Below the pieces are notes generated by a model that was not told the DNA's origin, did no database searches, and saw only the letters and a list, made by a program, of their open reading frames with translations. Positions 25,901 through 35,805 of a stretch of 64,000 nt of DNA are shown in pieces; positions within the stretch are counted from its first letter, which is position 1, and each line of letters begins with the position of its first letter. The DNA lies in NCBI GenBank assembly GCA_002633025.1, contig NMRB01000250.1, forward strand, positions 109,419 through 173,418, in the 5' to 3' direction. The position numbers and the translations under genes are program-made. This DNA comes from Notospermus geniculatus. Taxonomy: Eukaryota > Nemertea > Pilidiophora > Heteronemertea > Lineidae.

Positions 25901-28900
25901 GATGAACCTGGATGACTGGGACTCTGCCCCGTGATTCGTCCCCTCTGTGTGGGACCTGATTGAGGCACGGATCTTCCCACTCATGGGAGGGATCAAGTTC
26001 TACCCCTGTGTAATACGGTATTGGCGAATCTTGGTATCAACATCCGTGTTGATGGTGAAGCCGACTTCAAAGTACTGTATGCACATATTGGAGATGTGGG
26101 CCGTGCAGAGTCGTCTGCTCGGGCTTAGATTCAACCCGAAGGTTTTATTTTCAGCAGGTAGGCCTGGGATGGTCTTGAACTGTATAAGGTACCATTCAGT
26201 TGGGCTGACAGAATGGTACAATGGAACCATCGGTAACTGCCCAGATGCAGATCCAATGCTCTTGACAACCAAATTATTCATCTCGTTCATCTGTATCTTG
26301 CAGCGATTGGACCTCGTCACATTTTAGCATAAATCCAGTGCACTTGCTAATTTTCAAGAGATATTCACTTCAAAACTCCTGCCAATGTCATTGCAGACAT
26401 ATTCATGCCCACGTTTTGATGTGGTAATGTCGTGATAACCCTGTCACGCTGCACCGACCGACACCGAATGTCAAGACATGTCACAGGAAGAAAATATGTA
26501 CTGTGTAAGTAACTATCTTCATAGCAATAACACCATGAAACAAATCCTCCCAGATAATGTGTCACATACGTCTAGAAAAACAAATACCAGGGGTCAAGTC
26601 GACATTCTCTGGGACGTAAATGAGAGGAATGATTAAAAGGGCATCGTCTGGGATTCTCATCAAAGTATCTATTCTCATCCACGTTATCTGTTCTGGCTCT
26701 GGGCTGATGCTGTGGTATCCGTGTAATAAAAAGCATTGCAGTAAATCTGCATTTGATGAGTATGTGTATAATTATTCATCTTATCCGTGTTCAGCCAGTG
26801 GCGGTGAATTCAGATGGAGAACTCCACCATTTGCAGTGTTGATGGGGACAGAATGTCCTAGGGACAAGAAGTCCTGGGGACAGAAAGTCTTAGGGAAAAG
26901 AAGTCCTTCGGGACAGAATGTCCTAGGGACAAGAAGTCCTGGGGACAGAAAGTCTTAGGGAAAAGAAGTCCTTGGGGACAGAATGTCCTAGGGACAAGAA
27001 GTCCTGGGGACAGAATGTCCTGCAGAAAAGAAGTCCTTGGGGACAGAATTTCCTAGGGACAACAAGTCCTTGGGGACAGAATGTCCCAGGGGCGAGAAGT
27101 CCTTGGGGACAGAATGTCCTAGAAGCGAAATGTCTAAGGATGAAATGTCGAGGGACAAAATGTCCCAGACTAAACCACATCAACTTATTGAGTGAAAGAA
27201 GTGTACATTCTTCTGATTTCACTGTTTATTTGTGCGTCTCTCAAAATTCACCATCAACAAAACCATACTGACCAACATAGCAGACCTATGATGAAAACCA
27301 GAACCAGACATGTAAGTTCAAGCATGAGGCAGAGTGGATCGTCAAATAACTTCACCAACATTTCATTCATCCTTGAAAATGTCTACATATCAGTCAGGAT
27401 GTAATTATTCTCCTCTCCAGGCACCTAAAGTCTCTCTTTGATATAATTTCCTTCCCTGAACACATCTGAATTACAATCTCTGTCATCATTGCATCCCACA
27501 CAGATACAGGTTCCAATCCTATCAGGGCCACAACTTTCACCATTCTCGGCATTCCCCATACATCCAGGTTTTTGTGCAAATTAAGCCATATCCGCCTGGT
27601 TTTATTCTATTTTTACCAATAGATTCTGAATATAGAAACAGCCAGAGCTAAACTGTTCGTTTACCTTGCGACATGATACAACTCCCACCACAAACCATTT
27701 TTAGATCTTGGTGCATAGATTACCAGGGGAAAAATGACCAAAAGTTGGCGATTTCAACTCTCGGCTGATCATTGGAAGCTGTGGCACTTTAACCCTACCA
27801 GAATTAATCCTTGTTGATACAGCATCCGTAGTGGAGTTACAATAAAGAATTGCAATGTATCAGGGCTATGGAACAATTCTGAAGACAGCCTATAGTTTAT
27901 CAAACGAGTACAAGTCATCAAGAATCATCATATCATAGTACCAATGCATCAACTCACTGGACAGTAACCGACAACATTGTTTCTTCAACTATTACATCAC
28001 ATTTCCATACTCTCGCCGACTTGGACACGAAAACCACAAACTGACAAAGATACAATATGGGCGAAAGTATAGAGTGCTGTTACAACAGTTTGTACCAGTC
28101 CAACGCAACTTTGACAATCAACATGACTATAGGCTACCGAGGCGTGAAGAACACTTACACCACATGACTACCGTCACAACAAGTGGCCACGTCTGAAATC
28201 CACGTCACATCACAGACAGAACACTAATCTCCGTGAGAGAGCGACATCATGGACATGGAGTAGATCGGTGGACAGTACTGTTACACGGTGACGCCACATG
28301 CTTACTGCAGCTCCTGTCATTCTGGACACAGTTTCCTTCAGGACACTCGTAACCCATCACACCTTGGCACCGTTTGCTGGCAATTGCTGAAAGAAATATC
28401 AAAATGTACATGATTTGCAGCTCGTGCAAGTTTCATTTTGTTGACCTGCTGAAGGTCGATGCAGTGCCTGGCCTATTTGCAGTTGCACATTGTCTGGCAC
28501 ATTGTCTGGCGGTACTAATTGCAAAATAGTCAAACGAACGTGACTTAAGTTTTTTAATCAGTTGATCCAATCAGACGATATTTTTTCATGGCCATTTCTC
28601 TTCCATTGACTAAAGTTTGAATTTAAAGAAGGATCTCAGATTCCTGTNAAGATATTTGAAAGAATTTATAAAAAATTTCACATTACTGAAGAGTCTGATT
28701 GTGAATAAGACTTCAAACGGGTCCAAGATTTAGATGCATGCGTGGGTTGGATCTCGTGGATTATTAGAAGAACCAATTGATGCTGGATGCAGCGAGAGAC
28801 GATGAAAGGTTGATGAACCTGGAGGATGACTGGGACTCTGCCCCGTGATTCGTCCCCTCTGTGTGGGACCTGATTGAGGCACGGATCTTCCCACTCATGG

Positions 28901-31900
28901 GAGGGATCAAGTTCTACCCCTGTGTAATACGGTATTGGCGAATCTTGGTATCAACATCCGTGTTGATGGTGAAGCCGACTTCAAAGTACTGTATGCACAT
29001 ATTGGAGATGTGGGCCGTGCAGAGTCGTCTGCTCGGGCTTAGATTCAACCCGAAGGTTTTATTTTCAGCAGGTAGGCCTGGGATGGTCTTGAACTGTATA
29101 AGGTACCATTCAGTTGGGCTGACAGAATGGTACAATGGAACCATCGGTAACTGCCCAGATGCAGATCCAATGCTCTTGACAACCAAATTATTCATCTCGT
29201 TCATCTGTATCTTGCAGCGATTGGACCTCGTCACATTTTAGCATAAATCCGGTGCCACTTGCTAATTTTCAAGAGATATTCACTTCAAAACTCCTGGCAA
29301 TGTCATTGCAGACATATTCATGCCCACGTTTTGATGTGGTATGTTCGTGATAACCCTGTCACGCTGCACCGACCGACACCGAATGTCAAGACATGTCACA
29401 GGAAGAAAATATGTGCTGTGTAAGTAACTATCTTCATAGCAATAATACCATGAAACAAATCCTCCCAGATAATGTGTCACATACGTCTAGAAAAACAAAT
29501 ACCAGGGGTCAAGTCGACATTCTCTGGGACCTAAATGAGAGGAATGATTAAAAGGGCACCGTCTGGGATTCTCATCAAAGTATCTATTCTCATCCACGTT
29601 ATCTGTTCTGGCTCTGGGTTGATGCTGTGGTATCCGTGTAAAAAGCGCTGCAGTAAATCTGCATTTGATGAGTATGTGTATAATTATTCATCTTATCCGT
29701 GTTCAGCCAGAGGCAGTGAATTCAGATGGAGAACTCCACCATTTGCAGTGTTGATGGGGACAGAATGTCCTAGGGACAAGAAGTCCTGGGGACAGAAAGT
29801 CTTAGGGAAAAGAAGTCCTTGGGGACAGAATGTCCTAGAGACAAGAAGTCCTGGGGACAGAAAGTCTTAGGGAAAAGAAGTCCTTGGGGACAGAATGTCC
29901 TAGGGACAAGAAGTCCTGGGGACAGAATGTCCTGCAGAAAAGAAGTCCTTGGGGACAGGATTTCCTAGGGACAACAAGTCCTTGGGGACAGAATGTCCCA
30001 GGGGCGAGAAGTCCTTGGGGAAAGAATGTCCTAGAAGCAAAATGTCTAAGGATGAAATGTCGAGGGACAAAATGTCCCAGACTAAACCACATCAACTTAT
30101 TGAGTGAAAGAAGTGTACATGTACATTCTTTTGATTTCACTGTTTATTTGTGCGTCTCGCAAAATTCGCCATCAACAAAACATGGCCAGAATCAGACATG
30201 TAACTTCCAGTGAGGATGAGGCAGAGTGGATCATCAAATAACTTCACCAACATTTCATTCATCCTTGAAAATGTCTAGATATCAGTCAGAATGTAATTAT
30301 TCTCCTCTCCAGGCACCTAAAGTCTCTCTTTGATATAATTTCCTTCCCTGAACACATCTGAATTACAATCTCTGTCATCACTGCATCCCACACAGCCACA
30401 GGTTCCAATCCTATCAGTGCCACAACTTTCACCATTCTCGGCATTCCTCATACATCCAGGTTTTTGTGCAAATTAAGCCATATCCGCCTGGTTTTATTCT
30501 ATTTTTACCAATAGATTCTGAATATAGAAACTGCCAGAGCTAAACTGTTCGTTTACCTTGCGACATGATACAACTCCCACCACAAACCATTTTTAGATCT
30601 TGGTGCATAGATTACCAGGGGAGAAAATGACCAAAAGTTGGCGATTTCAACTCTCGGCTGATCATTGGAAGCTGTGGCACTTTAACCCTACCAGAATTAA
30701 TCCTTGTTGATACAGCATCCGTAGTGGAGTTAAAATAAAGAATAGCAATGTATCAGGGCTATGGAACAATTCTGAAGACAGCCTATAGTTTATCAAACGA
30801 GTACAGGTCATCAAGAATCATCATAGTACCAATGCAATAACTCACTGGACAGTAACCGACAACATTGTTTCCTCAACTATTACATCACATTTCCATACTC
30901 TCCCTGTCTTTGACATGACATGAAAACCACAAACTGACAAAGATACAAAATGGCCGAAAGTATAGAGTGCTGTTACAACAGTTTGTACCAGTCCAACGCA
31001 ACTTTGACAATCAACACGACTATAGGCTACCGAGGCGTGAAGAACACTTACACCACATGACTACCGTCACAACAAGTGGCCACGTCTGAAATCCACGTCA
31101 CATCACAGACAGAACACTAATCTCCGTGAGAGAGCGACATCATGGACATGGAGTAGATCGGTGGACAGTACACGGTGACGCCACATGCTTACTGCAGCTC
31201 CTGTCATTCTGGACACAGTTGCCTTCAGGACACTCGTAACCCATCACACCTTGGCACCGTTTGCTGGCAATTGCTGAAAGAAATATTAAAATGTACATGA
31301 TTTGCAGCTCGTGCAAGTTTCATTTTGTTGACCTGCTGAAGGTCGATGCAGTGCCTGGCCTATTTGCAGTTGCACATTGTCTGGCACTTGTCTGGCGGTA
31401 CTAATTGCAAAATAGTCAAACGAACATGACTGAAGTTTTTTAATCAGTTGATCCAATCAGACGATATTTTTTCATGGCCATTTCTCTTGCATTGACTAAA
31501 GTTTGAATTTGAAGAAGGATCTCAGATTCCTGTTGCCTTAAGAACTGTCTCTGATGTCTCAAGATTCAGATGAGACTTTGAGCCTCCATCACCTGTCAAT
31601 GCCTCTGTGGAGTTCAACAGAAAAACCGGCTCGTTTTTCCCTCGTACAATAGACGTAATCCATTATCTGTTCAGAGCATGTAGGAACCTTCCGCCCACCA
31701 GCGAGTCAGTTAGCATCAGGAGACTTACTTGTGCTAATATAAACACGTACGTCATCATGTAGGCTGTGGAACATATTGATCTTTGATGAATGCAGGCACA
31801 AGTCAATAACGTCCACCTCAAAATGTCATTCTCTCAGATACAAATCAAAGTGAAGCACTCCTGGTGGGAGGCCCAAAGATTATCCACACCATCTGGACAA

Positions 31901-32239
31901 TCTTCTTAAATGTTATTTTGACAAAAACTTCTGTATTTTTTAACGCCATGAAGTCATCTCATCGTTGACTGTTGAAGGCAATCCTGCTCACAGTGCACTT
32001 AGAAAAACACTGCAGCAAGACGCAGACTCTGACGATGTCCTGCCAGGTACATTGTAAGCCACAACAACATGGTATGGATTCACTTTGACATCAAACACTG
32101 GCTGCTCCACAATGTGGAGGAACTGGTGGTGTTGCTCGGATCAGGTTTTAGGGAAGCATTCCTACCTGGGCATCTTGTATAAAAGGAGACACAGGCGCCG
32201 TAGACACATTGATAGTCCGTCTCTCCTCCACAGTTCATC
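16855..32239 (-). CDS. Unrecognised type I membrane protein: LDLa modules, TM helix, long Ser/Thr/Pro tail, PDZ ligand
   Basis: Minus-strand exons whose boundaries and phases agree are 32166-32239, 28306-28386 (near-identical copy 31193-31273), 21324-21431, 21034-21096, 20348-20467 (copies 22792-22899, 22502-22564, 21985-22104), 19631-19747, 17326-19084 and 16855-16933. Introns between the ectodomain modules are phase 1, the shuffling pattern of extracellular domains. The ectodomain has half-LDLa modules (CREYTCADGRCVEDYREC type), a Cys-rich segment with PCPDYRGKC, and one full LDLa domain ending CADWSDERDC. The helix SLAILLILLLFYWCYHRGKK anchors it, with basic residues on the cytosolic side. 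About 610 tail residues follow, ending in TSQV, a class I PDZ ligand. The signal-peptide exon was not found, and the 32166 acceptor is uncertain. I do not recognise an orthologue. A receptor or scaffold role is inference. Confidence 0.75.
17326..19084 (-). CDS. Large cytoplasmic-tail exon with two repeat families
   Basis: One exon of 1759 nt (585 codons plus split codons) begins after a CTTTCAG acceptor and ends at a GA|GTGAGT donor. The in-frame TGA lies inside that donor, so splicing to 16855-16933 removes it. The peptide is rich in Ser, Thr, Pro and Val. A short motif of the form SPIMVAP or SPII recurs from end to end, often after GxRI plus an acidic stretch. At about 17735-18005 there is a tight 36-bp tandem repeat coding for 12-residue units like TPVTPNTSAKSL. 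Many S/T-P pairs are potential sites for proline-directed kinases. The tail is probably disordered. Confidence 0.85.
19631..19747 (-). CDS. Transmembrane exon of the LDLa membrane protein
   Basis: A phase 1-1 exon of 117 nt encodes about 21 hydrophobic residues (AVCAASLAILLILLLFYWCY) followed by HRGKKHVKYDV. The positive residues after the helix indicate a type I orientation with the Ser/Thr/Pro tail inside the cell. Confidence 0.85.
19878..20060 (+). mobile_element. tRNA-derived SINE
   Basis: An A-box-like ATAGCCAAGTGGTTATC (19884-19900) and a perfect B-box GGTTCGAATCC (19929-19939) at tRNA spacing are followed by a non-tRNA body with TCACATGGGAGAGTAAGCCG and GGGCAAGTAAAAGACCCC. It lies in the intron between the LDLa and transmembrane exons. 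It is a SINE and not a working tRNA, since the acceptor stem does not close. Confidence 0.75.
20348..20467 (-). CDS. LDL-receptor class A domain exon
   Basis: The exon encodes KCFGKETCDNGNCYSQWERC and then DGYNSCADWSDERDCP. Six cysteines in LDLa spacing plus the acidic D-x-SDE calcium site are all present. The near-copy at 21985-22104 differs at several bases yet encodes the same peptide, which shows purifying selection on the protein. Confidence 0.9.
20572..20727. mobile_element. Foldback MITE present in only one of two copies
   Basis: Ends AAGCCGGTCATACACG and CGTGTATGGGCGGCTT are inverted, as are the internal AATATTATTGCACAATAT stretches. The second copy of the block reads straight through (TCTCATGTTAGACAGTTG near 22189), giving an empty site. 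A related terminus, AAGCGGGCCATACACGAT, occurs near 62313. Confidence 0.85.
21520..21800. repeat. 30-bp minisatellite, about nine units (copy at 22990-23268)
   Basis: Units of CAGTCATGTAAACAGAAGAGCCCTGTATAT type repeat head to tail in an intron of the membrane-protein gene. The second block carries the same array. The repetitive YMTDIQGSSV frame on the minus strand is a by-product of the unit length. Confidence 0.95.
21985..22104 (-). CDS. Second copy of the LDLa exon
   Basis: Same length and phase as 20348-20467. It differs only at synonymous positions as far as I can see. Confidence 0.8.
22792..22899 (-). CDS. Second copy of the Cys-rich ectodomain exon
   Basis: It encodes the same QPCGYVNSMGDKYTQPCP and DYRGKCIVKSTT segment as 21324-21431, with identical boundaries and phase. 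It belongs to the duplicated block, so it is either an allelic copy or a real repeated module. Confidence 0.75.
23788..23838. other. Assembly gap (51 N)
   Basis: A run of N. The reading frame that appears to cross it (23684-23929) has no support. Confidence 1.
24535..24665 (+). repeat. Degenerate tandem repeat with ATGACGTCA motifs
   Basis: Three diverging units of about 55-65 bp share ATTATGACGTCAC or a variant followed by ATCATNNTGNACTTTAG and GTTTTCNCTTC. TGACGTCA is the full cAMP response element. Regulatory use is speculative because foldback elements nearby carry the same motif. Confidence 0.6.
24674..24844. mobile_element. Foldback MITE with TATAGAGGCTATGCAC ends and internal TGACGTCA sites
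   Basis: Ends TATAGAGGCTATGCAC and GTGCATAGCCTCTATA are inverted, and inner arms CCATGTTGGATGG and CCATCCAACACGTGG also pair. Three TGACGTCA octamers lie in the arms. Confidence 0.8.
26000..26320 (-). other. Open stretch identical between the two copies, function unknown
   Basis: About 320 bp is open on both strands and, as far as I can see, identical in the second copy (28914-29234), while flanks differ. The minus-strand frame includes SVSPTEWYLIQFKTIPGLPA and CIQYFEVGFTINTDVDTKIR. No splice sites or family match are evident. It could be an exon of the surrounding minus-strand gene, an inserted gene fragment or a non-coding element. Confidence 0.3.
26844..27165. repeat. Array of short GGACA-NNN-TGTCC palindromes (copy at 29757-30080)
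   Basis: Runs of GGGACAGAATGTCCTA, GGGACAAGAAGTCCTG and GGGACAGAAAGTCTTA alternate every 20 bp or so. Each unit is an inverted repeat with a 3- to 5-bp centre. Both copies of the block carry the array. Confidence 0.9.
27420..27560 (-). pseudogene. Possible relic of a Cys-rich module (copy at 30310-30455)
   Basis: The minus strand reads GCMGNAENGESCGPDRIGTC and then ICVGCNDDRDCNSD before a stop, with eight cysteines in about 35 residues. No acceptor AG lies between the upstream in-frame stop and the module, and the other copy differs by several amino acids. A dead or missed exon of the surrounding gene is possible. Confidence 0.3.
28306..28386 (-). CDS. Half-LDLa ectodomain exon (copy at 31193-31273)
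   Basis: A TTTCTTTCAG acceptor and a GTAAGC donor bound an 81-nt phase 1-1 exon encoding IASKRCQGVMGYECPEGNCV and QNDRSC. The Cys pattern matches the first half of an LDLa domain and the 21034-21096 exon. Its phase joins correctly both to 32166 upstream and to 21431 downstream. Confidence 0.7.
32166..32239 (-). CDS. Most upstream half-LDLa exon found
   Basis: The frame MNCGGETDYQCVYGACVSFY then TRCP ends at a CCCAG|GTAGGA donor in phase 1, matching the next exon. The acceptor is not certain: TTTGGTCCAG just upstream or GATGAGAAG eleven bases further give different phases. No signal-peptide exon could be placed. Confidence 0.55.
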
Positions 32240-32503
32240 CTGGACCAAACTTCTCATCAACACCTGAAATAAACGATTCATTACAAATTATCAATGATGA
32301 TCATATGTCAATCAATCAAGCAGCACATTGCTCAATTGAGGGATTCTGCTAATTCTATTGTGGATGAACATCACTACAGGCACTTGTGGCTGCACTGAGA
32401 TGCTGCCTTCTCTTATTTGTATTGGAGAGTGGACCTCTCATAGCTATGAGGGCTTCACTGCAAAGAACAAAAATAACCCTGGGATGAGAATGTCTTTTCT
32501 GAT

Positions 32504-32580
32504 GCCGGTGTTGGAGGGTAGGGTAGGGTTAGAAAACCAACACCCCAAGATGTTAGTTTTCTAACCCTACCCTACCCTAC
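32504..32580. repeat. Hairpin with ends built of GGGTAGGGTAGGGTTAG
   Basis: GGTGTTGGAGGGTAGGGTAGGGTTAGAAAAC-type sequence is followed by its complement ending CTAACCCTACCCTACCCTA. The arms resemble degenerate telomere-type hexamers, but a small foldback element is as likely. Confidence 0.65.
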
Positions 32581-33825
32581 ACATTATAGTCCACGTTTTG
32601 CCACAGGTGTGATGACCCCTCCCTTTGTCTAAAGGAGGATCTTGCTCCCAATCCTAAACCTTCCCTTCAACTCTCTCTTTTCCCCCCACTACACGTACCT
32701 AAATAGAGAAGAGTGTAGGAGGAGAGATTACGTTATCTGACACTCTCTGTTACGAGCATGAAGTGGTCCCTCGGGTGATGCTCACTTGACGAGGGATAAT
32801 TTTCTAAATCATGATACGTGTTTTCAAGTACCGGTACGCCTTTTATTTCATCATGTGCATTTGATGGGGAAACACTGAGATGTGATTAAGGAAGCTACAG
32901 GCTGACAAATCTAACCTTATTTTCACCAATTTGTGGGCTTCAACTGGCAATAGAGTGAGACATTAAGATTTCTTGACAGAGCAAAACCTGACAGCACAGG
33001 TCCCTCAGGGACACAAATTCACGCCAGCCTTTCATTACATTTGCCAACAGAGCTGTATTTTATTCAGTATTTTGCATGAACTTTATACCAAAAGTAAAAT
33101 GGGACATGTCTCCATATTCAATGTCACTCAGTGGAGCGAGACAGTGCCAGTATTCTGTACGGTAACAGCCCTTCGATACTTTCTCTTTTCCAAACAAGCC
33201 AGATTACCCTATCATGAGTTCACACAGCATTTTTCGGCTGAGTAAAACCAGGCCAGGATAACATCAGTTACTAATCCTGAATACATGTCATATCAGTTTG
33301 TGGCTTGACTGCTATTTTATTCAATTCGATAACAACACAGAGGCGGTTAAGAGGAAGTGTCGACTTGCATCTTATATCAGTGCGTTACAAGAAATAAAAT
33401 AAAAAGAGCTGAGTGCACCCACAGTTCAGCTTGAGAAATAAGATGGGAAAGAAAGGATGTTGGAAAAGATGCAGTTACAATATTCTTCCCACAGACGACG
33501 AGATGATAGAAACGCCCACGCCAACCAGAGCAGAAGCTGCAGACTCCTCAATCCACGCCCACTCACATTTCATTGTATTGAACGTGCTGCACTTAATACA
33601 TGTAACTGTCTTTGTCAGCGAGAAACAGCATGTTACACGCAAAAAATTGCATTGCACTCGATGCTGATACAATGGTTATGACTGGAATGAGTCAATTCCT
33701 GCATGTCCTAGGGCGACGACATGCATTGTCTGTGACGACCTTACTTTGGGGGCGGATAAGTTCAGGCATTGTCAGGGAGCTCTTTTCCCAGCCAGCCTGC
33801 TGATGCATTTGTACCACTGAAACCC

Positions 33826-33886
33826 TAGTGTTCTCCATATGGAGAACACTAGGGTAGAACACTAGGGTATGGAGAACACTAGGGTA
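33826..33886. repeat. Short palindromic repeats of TGTTCTCCATATGGAGAACA
   Basis: A 20-bp perfect palindrome is followed by two further copies of AGAACACTAGGGTA. In the other SNX16 copy (near 47270) only a single unit is present, so the array expanded in one haplotype. Confidence 0.85.
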
Positions 33887-34192
33887 GGGAAATAAATATA
33901 CTTGAGTCCATGAAACCTCCCCAATATGATATATTTTATGAAAATGGTACCCTTCTGTTAATTGGCACAGCAGAATAAGATAGGAATAGTCACCTTTTGC
34001 AGAATCCAATCTCGACAATACTCTGTATCCTGGGAAACTAAACTTGACTAATATGGTAGGTAAGCCTCCCCTGAGGCTGTACCTTTTCTTACCATACTGA
34101 GTCAGAGCTTGGAGGAATTATACTGTCAGTATAATTCCTCCAAGGTCACAGTGATAGTGAGATATATTACATGTATGTCTTTGGGGAGAATT

Positions 34193-34535
34193 ACCGTATT
34201 TTCGCGACTATAGGGCGCACCTGACTATAAGGCGCACCCCCTAATTTCACCCTAAACCCTTGACAAAATCCATACATAAGACGCACTGCCCTATAAGACG
34301 CACCTCCCTATAAGACGCAGTCATCAGGTGAACCACAGCAATGTTATGCATCAAACTGACTTGGTTGTATGATTAATTAGCTTGTTGTGACAAGCTAATT
34401 AGCTTGTTGTGACACTTCTGATCAAATTTTCGGACTCTATCTGCAGATAAGGCGCACCACCCTATAAGGCGCACCCCCAATTTTAGACCCTTCTTCATGA
34501 AAAAAAGCCGCGCCTTATAGTCCGAAAAATATGGT
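34193..34535. mobile_element. MITE with ACCGTATTTTCGCGACTATA / CTATAAGGCGCACC repeats, copy 1 only
   Basis: Inverted ends ACCGTATTTTCGCGACTATA and ACCATATTTTTCGGACTATA flank internal runs of ATAAGGCGCACC-type words. AATT lies on both sides (34189-34192, 34536-34539). Copy 2 lacks the element at about 47774. I recall this end sequence as a widespread animal MITE but do not name a superfamily. A related remnant is at 45676-45770. Confidence 0.9.
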
Positions 34536-35013
34536 AATTTTAGATCCCAAGAGTGTTTGTCTTACCAGATCTACAACTGCCTCTTATCAGGAATAGGCCT
34601 AATCAGAGGGCTTCGGCATTTTTGCATTATCCCCCACCACCCGAATAACACTGTTCCTAACCCTAACAATAGCCCCAATAGGCTACTGTTGCTGACCCTA
34701 ACAATAGACCTAACACTGACCCTATGGTGGGGGATTATGCAGTTAAGCCATCCTATTGTTCGATGCGGCCTATTTTTATTCCGTCAATCGACCACCTTTT
34801 GGAGGGCACTGATCGGCTATTCTAAATTCGTCCCCTAGGGCCTAGTGTAGAAGGGGTTGTGGTATGTGGGGAATACGTTTTGAGAGTCGCCCCAACCATG
34901 CCAACCCAAAACCCCCTCACTGCTGTCGGAGTCGAGATCTCCGAGATGGCTTCACCTCAGCAGTAGTAGGCCTTGACAACATCACTATCAGCATACGCGT
35001 GGCTGGGCCAAAG

Positions 35014-35384
35014 TTAGTCTCAGTAACTGGGACTCTGTATGCTCCGCTTTTGCTTTTACAAACTGACTTTTACATAGCGCGCATACAGAGTCTCAGATCG
35101 CCCAATNTCACTAATTAAGACGTAATTAAGAATTCCAGGGAAATTGTGCCACCGATGACGAAACCGCGCCGCAAATTGGTAGTCTACTAGTGCTGCCACC
35201 TGGCAACTAAGTCGCCAACCATCCGATGGCAGGTTCACATGCTCCGATCCGCGCTTGAAGGTAAACGTTTCCGAATTCGGAAACGTTTAGCGAGTCCGAA
35301 TTCGGAAACGTTTCTGAAATCGGACTCGCTGCGAGTCCGAATTCGGCAACGTTTCCGATTTCGGAGTTTTCCCGGACTGAACTA
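35014..35384. mobile_element. hAT-type non-autonomous element with 8-bp target duplication, copy 1 only
   Basis: GGCCAAAG flanks the insert at 35006-35013 and 35385-35392, and copy 2 has a single GGCCAAAG (near 48325). Eight-base duplication fits hAT. The interior has several overlapping palindromes such as CCGAATTCGG and a paired ACTCTGTATG. One N lies at 35106. Confidence 0.85.
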
Positions 35385-35553
35385 GGCCAAAGTATATATG
35401 GCTGTAGGTCCGTATACTTGTATTTCTTTACATCAACATCTATGCCAGTGTACATGTATTTATGTGTATGTATACATTGTATACCAGTACATGTATGTGT
35501 ATTTGTATTGTACATGCATGGATGTTGATTGTTGCTGAACAAAATGTCAATAA

Positions 35554-35805
35554 TTGTCAACAGAAAACACCAACGCCAGAGGTGATCTAGAGGATCCAAT
35601 TAATCGGGAAATCGAGGCAGACGACAAACGATTACCTTACCTCGATGAATGCGTCATCAATCAATCCATGTACGAAACTTTTGGGTTACAAATCGAGGAA
35701 ATTTTGACATATGGCCATAGAGTTTCGTCAACAACCCCAGAATCGTTGTTGTCGTCGGTGGTATTCCATCTCGGCCGTGAAAAAGATAGGGACGAGGTCG
35801 GCTAG
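35554..35805 (+). pseudogene. Decaying open reading frame of unknown origin
   Basis: Copy 1 encodes a stretch including NREIEADDKRLPYLDECVIN and MYETFGLQIEEILTYGHRV. In copy 2 (48500-48760) the same region has a CGA-to-TGA stop and further indels. The loss of frame in one haplotype argues against a needed gene. A transposon-derived fragment is possible. Confidence 0.3.

Larger units (their letters stand above)
25738..31530. repeat. Duplicated block of about 2.9 kb joined at a single N
   Basis: 25738-28647 and 28649-31530 are near-copies with the N at 28648 between them. Both contain the palindrome array, a Cys-rich relic, and the half-LDLa exon. Differences are scattered substitutions and short indels. 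As with the neighbouring block, two haplotypes in tandem is the likely explanation. Confidence 0.9.

Noticed and set aside
32085-32267. Plus-strand frame rich in Arg and His
   Set aside because: It is the shadow of the Cys-rich minus-strand exon at 32166-32239.
33412-33667. Frame starting MGKKGCWKRCSYN, with a myristoylation-like start, duplicated at 46837-47092
   Set aside because: The differences I saw between the two copies all change amino acids, so it does not look like constrained coding sequence. No clear splice sites.
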